A program made the position numbers and the translations under genes. From positions 124,001 through 188,000 of the forward strand of contig JAVBON010000002.1 in NCBI GenBank assembly GCA_031550525.1: DNA of 64,000 bases, read 5' to 3'. Shown here piece after piece: positions 61,960 through 64,000 of the stretch. Below the pieces are notes generated by a model. It ran no database searches. It was given only the letters and a program-made list of their open reading frames with translations, and was not told the DNA's origin. How positions within the stretch are numbered: position 1 is the first letter of the stretch; the number at the start of each line of letters is the position of its first letter. The stretch comes from WRHT01 sp031550525. GTDB lineage: Bacteria; Desulfobacterota; Desulfovibrionia; Desulfovibrionales; Desulfovibrionaceae.

Positions 61960-61992
61960 GCAGGCGCGCTCCACCGCCGCATAGCCAGCGCC

Positions 61993-62421
61993 ATGTATGC
62001 CCTGACCGGCCTGTTTATATCCGCCTTTGTGGCGGCCACACTCCTGCCAGCGCAGTCCGAACTGGCGCTGTCCGCCCTGCTATTGCAAGAGGCGTGGCCC
62101 GTATGGCTGCCCATAGCAGTGGCAACGGCCGGAAACACCTTTGGCTCAATAGTAAACTGGCTGCTGGGGCGCTTTTGCATGAGCTTTCAAAACCGGCGCT
62201 GGTTCCCCATAAAGCCGGAAACCTTGGCCAAAGCCGAAGGCTGGTACCACAAATACGGCAAATGGTCGCTGCTTTTGAGTTGGGCGCCAATCATTGGCGA
62301 CCCGTTGACGCTGGCCGCCGGATTACTGCGGGAACCATTGAGATTTTTTGTGCCTATCGTGCTGGCGGCAAAATTGGCGCGGTACTGTCTGGTGGCGGCA
62401 GTGGCATTGCAACTGCTGTGA
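61993..62421 (+). CDS. YqaA-family membrane protein (DedA-like)
   Basis: A 142-residue protein with four hydrophobic helices and the SNARE-associated/DedA-like pattern (GLFISAFVAATLLPAQSELAL, GNTFGSIVNWLLGR, WYHKYGKWSLLLSWAPIIGDPLTLAAGLL). YqaA proteins are short members of the family with an unproven role in membrane lipid handling. Confidence 0.88.
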   Translation: MYALTGLFISAFVAATLLPAQSELALSALLLQEAWPVWLPIAVATAGNTFGSIVNWLLGRFCMSFQNRRWFPIKPETLAKAEGWYHKYGKWSLLLSWAPIIGDPLTLAAGLLREPLRFFVPIVLAAKLARYCLVAAVALQLL

Positions 62422-62518
62422 GATGGTTAACGCTCCACGGTGGCGTGGTGCGACGCGCGTGCTGTTACGGCGGCTGTGCGTTGCTTGCCCGTTTTATTTG
62501 GCCTTTTAGCCATTAAAA

Positions 62519-62544
62519 ATGCGCGTCACTGGCATGACGCGCAT
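62519..62544 (-). terminator. Terminator after the Dabb gene
   Basis: ATGCGCGTCA, loop CTGGCA, TGACGCGCAT; on the minus strand it is followed by TTTTTAATGG. It lies between the convergent YqaA and Dabb genes and could serve both. Confidence 0.75.
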
Positions 62545-62597
62545 AAAATAAAAAAGCAGCCAGACATACTGACAAAAAAAGCGCGGTTTAATAAAAG

Positions 62598-62903
62598 CTA
62601 TATCGCATAATCCAGACAAGAACGGCTGGCGGTGCAGGCTTTTACAAGTTCCAAAAATTCCAGATGCAAAGGGTGGGCTGCGTAGGCTTTAAGGTCTTCC
62701 ATCGTATTATGGGTGGACATAAGCGCAAGCGCCGCCTTAACAGTGCTGCCTGGCTGAATGGCGGTGGAAATTTCCAGCGAAATCAGGCTGGGTATTTTAC
62801 CGTTAAGAGCTTCGCCAGCAACCTTTATACGCCGGGCGTTTTCAACAGCGTCACGGCCGTCGGCCTCATCTTTCAGTTCCCACCAAACTATATGACGTAT
62901 CAT
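62598..62903 (-). CDS. Dabb-family (stress-responsive alpha/beta barrel) protein
   Basis: A 101-residue protein starting MIRHIVWWELKDEADGRD and containing STHNTMEDLKAYAAHPLHLEFLELV, the Dabb dimeric ferredoxin-like pattern. The substrate or role is not known. Confidence 0.88.
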   Translation of the reverse strand: MIRHIVWWELKDEADGRDAVENARRIKVAGEALNGKIPSLISLEISTAIQPGSTVKAALALMSTHNTMEDLKAYAAHPLHLEFLELVKACTASRSCLDYAI

Positions 62904-63002
62904 AAAATCCCTCTCTGTAACTTGATGTCAGGTCTTAATTGCATGGGCAGCCCATATGCCATGTAAGGCCTACTGTCATTAAAATTATACCGTCACGGGC
63001 GC

Positions 63003-63053
63003 GGCTCGCTCCGCCCAAGCTAAACAATTTAGCATTTATGGGCGAAAGCGAGC
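63003..63053. repeat. Long hairpin next to repeat copy C
   Basis: GGCTCGCT at the left end pairs with AGCGAGCC at the right; CGCCCA pairs with TGGGCG, and GCTAAA/TTTAGC close the tip. The stem is about 20 bp with minor bulges. Confidence 0.6.
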
Positions 63054-63097
63054 CACTACCCGTGGTGATACTCTTTCCACGCCACCCTGCGGCTCTG

Positions 63098-63175
63098 GCG
63101 GACCACTCCGCAGGGTAGCGAAATTGGACGCGAGCCACGCGAGCACCACGAAGAGGTGAGGCGTGAGATGCGCCG
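63098..63175 (-). repeat. Intergenic repeat core, copy C
   Basis: On the minus strand GCCTCACCTCTTCGTGGTG hairpin, CTCGCGTGGCTCGCG, TCCAATT (63128-63122) and a second stem TTTCGC-TACCCT-GCGGAG kept by G-T pairs. About 60 bases align with copy A with nearly all stem changes matched on both sides. Confidence 0.7.
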
Positions 63176-63255
63176 AATCAGCCCAGCACTTATAAATCTG
63201 ACTTCAGCCGCCATGTCTTTCTAGAAGACATTTATGAAATTACTTCCAGTACCAG

Positions 63256-63999
63256 CTAAATCAGGTTCTTTTTGTTGGCCGCTTCCTCCGGTGTAGGCGC
63301 GGCGCATACGCCAGAGCCGCCGAAGAACGGTTTGCAGCCGGGCACTTCCACGGTACGCTCCGCACCGCGCGGGGCTGCGCCCGGCATGCGGAAGTCGCGC
63401 GCGTCTACTTTTACAACGGGCTGCTCTTTGGGCGGCTGCACTTGGGGTACCCATGCGTAGGGCACGCGGTAAGCGCGGTACACTTGGTTTATAGGCACAA
63501 TATTGCCCCAGTAGGGGGAGATGTATTCCCACACCACACGGTGGTCCGGCGTTATTTCAAGTATGTTGCCGGTGGCCCCGGTGGTTACCATGGTGTTGCC
63601 GTTGGGCAGGCGCTGGGCGCTGCTTACAAAGGGGCTGTAAAAACGGCTGCAATCCACGGGGAATACCAGACCCAGCTCTTTGGGGCCGAGTTGCCAAACT
63701 ATTTTAAGGGTAACCGGGTCTATTTCCAGCACTCGCGAATAATCGCGGGTGGCGTATTTCTCGCCGGTGGCGCTGGCCGGGTTGGGGCTGCCGTAACCGG
63801 CCCAGCCGCCGTTGTCGAACAGCAGGATATTGCCCGCGCCGGGGAGGCCAGCGGGAATCATATGCGCGTGGTGCTGGCCTATAATCCAGCCCAAGGCGCG
63901 CAGTTCCGGCGTACTGTCGTAATTGGGGCCGAGCCGCCAAACCACCTTGCCGGTGGCCTTACTGATTATTAGTATGATGTTAAGGGCGCGGCAGCTTAT
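63256..63999 (-). CDS. Arylsulfotransferase (ASST) family protein, C-terminal part (right edge)
   Basis: The frame is open to the right edge; about 247 residues are visible. ATGKVVWRLGPNYD, GWIIGQHHAHMIPAGLPGAGNILLFDNGG and ISPYWGNIVPINQVYRAYRVPYAWVPQ are diagnostic of bacterial aryl-sulfate sulfotransferases, periplasmic propeller enzymes that move sulfate between phenols. The HHAH region includes a catalytic-type His. A Cys pair near the C terminus (GCKPFFGGSGVC) may form the disulfide typical of exported members. The N-terminal part lies outside the window. Confidence 0.9.
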   Translation of the reverse strand: MSCRALNIILIISKATGKVVWRLGPNYDSTPELRALGWIIGQHHAHMIPAGLPGAGNILLFDNGGWAGYGSPNPASATGEKYATRDYSRVLEIDPVTLKIVWQLGPKELGLVFPVDCSRFYSPFVSSAQRLPNGNTMVTTGATGNILEITPDHRVVWEYISPYWGNIVPINQVYRAYRVPYAWVPQVQPPKEQPVVKVDARDFRMPGAAPRGAERTVEVPGCKPFFGGSGVCAAPTPEEAANKKNLI

Positions 64000-64000
64000 A

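Larger units (their letters stand above)
62904..63255. other. 352-bp intergenic region full of inverted repeats
   Basis: Contains a long hairpin at 63003-63053 and repeat copy C at 63098-63175. No ORF with support, although some frames stay open through the repeats. Confidence 0.6.

Noticed and set aside
1..64000. CRISPR arrays, rRNA genes, complete insertion sequences, prophage
   Set aside because: No regularly spaced repeats, no rRNA-like segments, and no transposase or phage genes were seen.

Overview
The window looks like part of the chromosome of a Gram-negative anaerobe of the Desulfovibrionaceae type (Desulfobacterota). This rests on the gene content: a long dcw cluster with a PASTA-tailed FtsI, TRAP-type DctP, arylsulfotransferase, FeoAB, F420-hydrogenase-beta-like ferredoxin proteins, type III secretion chaperones and many sigma-54 style signals. 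The assignment is an inference from gene families; no rRNA is present to confirm it.

Positions 1-23000 (+ strand) hold an exopolysaccharide locus with the accessory set of the XrtA/PEP-CTERM type: sugar-phosphate transferase (cut by the left edge), PrsT-like TPR lipoprotein, outer-membrane beta-barrel protein, Wzz-like chain-length protein, BY-kinase-like ATPase and ExeA-like ATPase. These are followed by a flippase, two polysaccharide pyruvyl transferases around an iron-sulfur F420-hydrogenase-beta-like protein, an O-antigen ligase, a secreted Asp-box protein, two glycosyltransferases and a nitroreductase. A sigma-54 activator with a degenerate receiver, a PilZ protein behind a near-perfect -24/-12 promoter, and a Wza-like export lipoprotein close the locus. 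No exosortase and no PEP-CTERM protein is visible inside the window.

Positions 23000-27600 are accessory. On the minus strand an AEC-type permease operon is preceded by a Phe-rich leader peptide and a terminator, i.e. an apparent phenylalanine attenuator that does not seem to have been described for this kind of operon; the operon also has a 34-residue small membrane ORF. Next come a 72-residue orphan, panD, two tandem CesT-type secretion chaperones and a MITE-like element with 21-bp inverted ends.

Positions 27600-46000 (- strand) are the division and cell-wall cluster in the order mraZ-rsmH-ftsL-ftsI-murE-murF-mraY-murD-ftsW-murG-murC-murB-ftsQ-ftsA-ftsZ, with three MraZ boxes in front of mraZ. 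An intergenic repeat sits between rsmH and ftsL; relatives lie inside the MITE at 27.3 kb and at 63.1 kb.

Positions 46000-52000 form an iron region: feoA, feoB broken by one in-frame amber codon, an AraC regulator and a divergent TonB-dependent receptor with a Fur-box-like site between them. A small-RNA-like unit lies between feoB and mraZ. The rest holds tRNA-Thr(CGT), a methyltransferase, a membrane protein with five zinc knuckles, DUF190 plus FluC, a three-gene DNA alkylation repair group, an orphan DctP, an exported PNPOx-like protein, a lipase-like protein, a YqaA protein, a Dabb protein and an arylsulfotransferase cut by the right edge.
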